Positions 63,821-64,000 of a stretch of DNA of 64,000 bases are shown piece by piece (the first letter of the stretch is position 1; every line of letters begins with the position of its first letter). The stretch comes from Aurantimonas sp. Leaf443 (GTDB lineage: Bacteria; Pseudomonadota; Alphaproteobacteria; Rhizobiales; Rhizobiaceae): the NCBI RefSeq assembly GCF_001425575.1, contig NZ_LMRD01000011.1, positions 62,001 through 126,000 on the forward strand, read 5' to 3'. The notes beneath the pieces are model-generated. The model saw nothing but the letters and a program-made list of their open reading frames with translations. It searched no databases and was not told the DNA's origin. A program made the position numbers and the translations under genes.

Positions 63821-64000
63821 TCAGCGCTCGCGGAAGGCTTCGTCGAGATTCTCGGCCACCGGCGCCACGAGATATTGCAGCACCGAGCGCCCGGCCGTCG
63901 GGATGATGACGGCCGCCTCCATGCCCGCCGTCAGCTTGCCGCGGATCTCTTCGGGCACCGCGTCGCGGTTCACCGCGACCTCGACGGCGAAATAGGGCGG
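63821..64000 (-). CDS. C-terminal end of a HlyD-family secretion adaptor (partial)
   Basis: The last 59 codons and stop of a gene that continues beyond the window. The peptide has the C-terminal pattern of type I secretion adaptors: a VAVN-type strand, LTAGMEAAVIIPTAGRSVLQYLVAP, and AFRER at the end, where HlyD, EmrA and PrsE proteins end with very similar sequence. The full protein would connect an inner-membrane ABC exporter to an outer-membrane channel. It is followed after one base by the glycosyltransferase, so polysaccharide or surface-protein export is likely. Confidence 0.75.
   Translation of the reverse strand, partial: PPYFAVEVAVNRDAVPEEIRGKLTAGMEAAVIIPTAGRSVLQYLVAPVAENLDEAFRER

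Overview
The window looks like a chromosomal segment of an alphaproteobacterium of the order Hyphomicrobiales (rhizobia and relatives; an Aurantimonadaceae-like genome is possible but unproven). Reasons: very high G+C, a glp operon with a GlpSTPQV-type glycerol ABC transporter and a DUF2160 gene, a wealth of ABC uptake systems tied to small catabolic operons, and ATGA/GTGA start-stop overlaps. I see no rRNA, tRNA, CRISPR array, insertion sequence or phage gene. All calls come from reading the sequence; no database search was run.

Layout. (1) 1-14.5 kb: a nitrogen-compound locus with a peptide-type ABC transporter (DppA/DppB, start of a second permease at the edge), class III aminotransferase, two type II HAD hydrolases, PuuB-like FAD amine oxidoreductase, tartrate/malate-type dehydrogenase, aldehyde dehydrogenase, cupin, GhrA-like reductase, ArgE-like deacetylase, and two paralogous GNAT proteins near the borders. 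(2) 14.7-15.0 kb: an A+T-rich spot with a small membrane protein. (3) 15.3-25.6 kb: a complete glycerol regulon, glpR, glpD, the ABC importer glpS-T-P-Q, DUF2160, glpV, and glpK. (4) 25.6-31.4 kb: an iron segment with a His-rich YqjI-like PadR regulator, DUF2218, a decayed TonB-dependent siderophore receptor, and an intact FatB/D/C/E-type siderophore ABC importer. (5) 31.4-43.5 kb: a D-apiose catabolic locus: ribose-type ABC importer with DUF2291 lipoprotein, ApnO, ApsD, ApnL, a GntR regulator, a RuBisCO-like protein of the OiaX/OiaT kind and OiaK. (6) 43.5-62.5 kb: an amide, imide and lactam region: asparaginase, a GntR protein with two winged-helix domains, a polyamine-type ABC transporter with two ATPases and two binding proteins (one without a signal peptide), two SDR dehydrogenases, a cyclic-imide-hydrolase-like polysaccharide-deacetylase-fold enzyme, a COG0523 metallochaperone, a GST, PxpA, a LysR regulator, and a biotin carrier/biotin carboxylase/PxpB/PxpC operon. 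(7) 62.5-64 kb: a glycosyltransferase and the end of a HlyD-type secretion adaptor.

How the parts work together. In region 5 D-apiose from plant cell walls would be imported, oxidised by ApsD to the lactone, opened by ApnL to D-apionate, converted by ApnO to 3-oxo-isoapionate, phosphorylated by OiaK and cleaved by the RuBisCO-like protein. A shared CTCATCATAC element lies before the transporter operon and between the GntR gene and the RuBisCO-like gene, which ties the two halves into one regulon. In region 6 a working hypothesis is: imide or lactam uptake, ring opening by the deacetylase-fold hydrolase, half-amide hydrolysis by the asparaginase homologue, with an oxoprolinase/biotin carboxylase branch next to it.

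The most useful leads are the apiose regulon and which RuBisCO-like reaction it uses, the candidate cyclic imide/lactam locus, the cytoplasmic binding-protein paralogue, the double-winged-helix regulator with its paired sites, and the apparently leaderless PadR gene next to a broken siderophore receptor.
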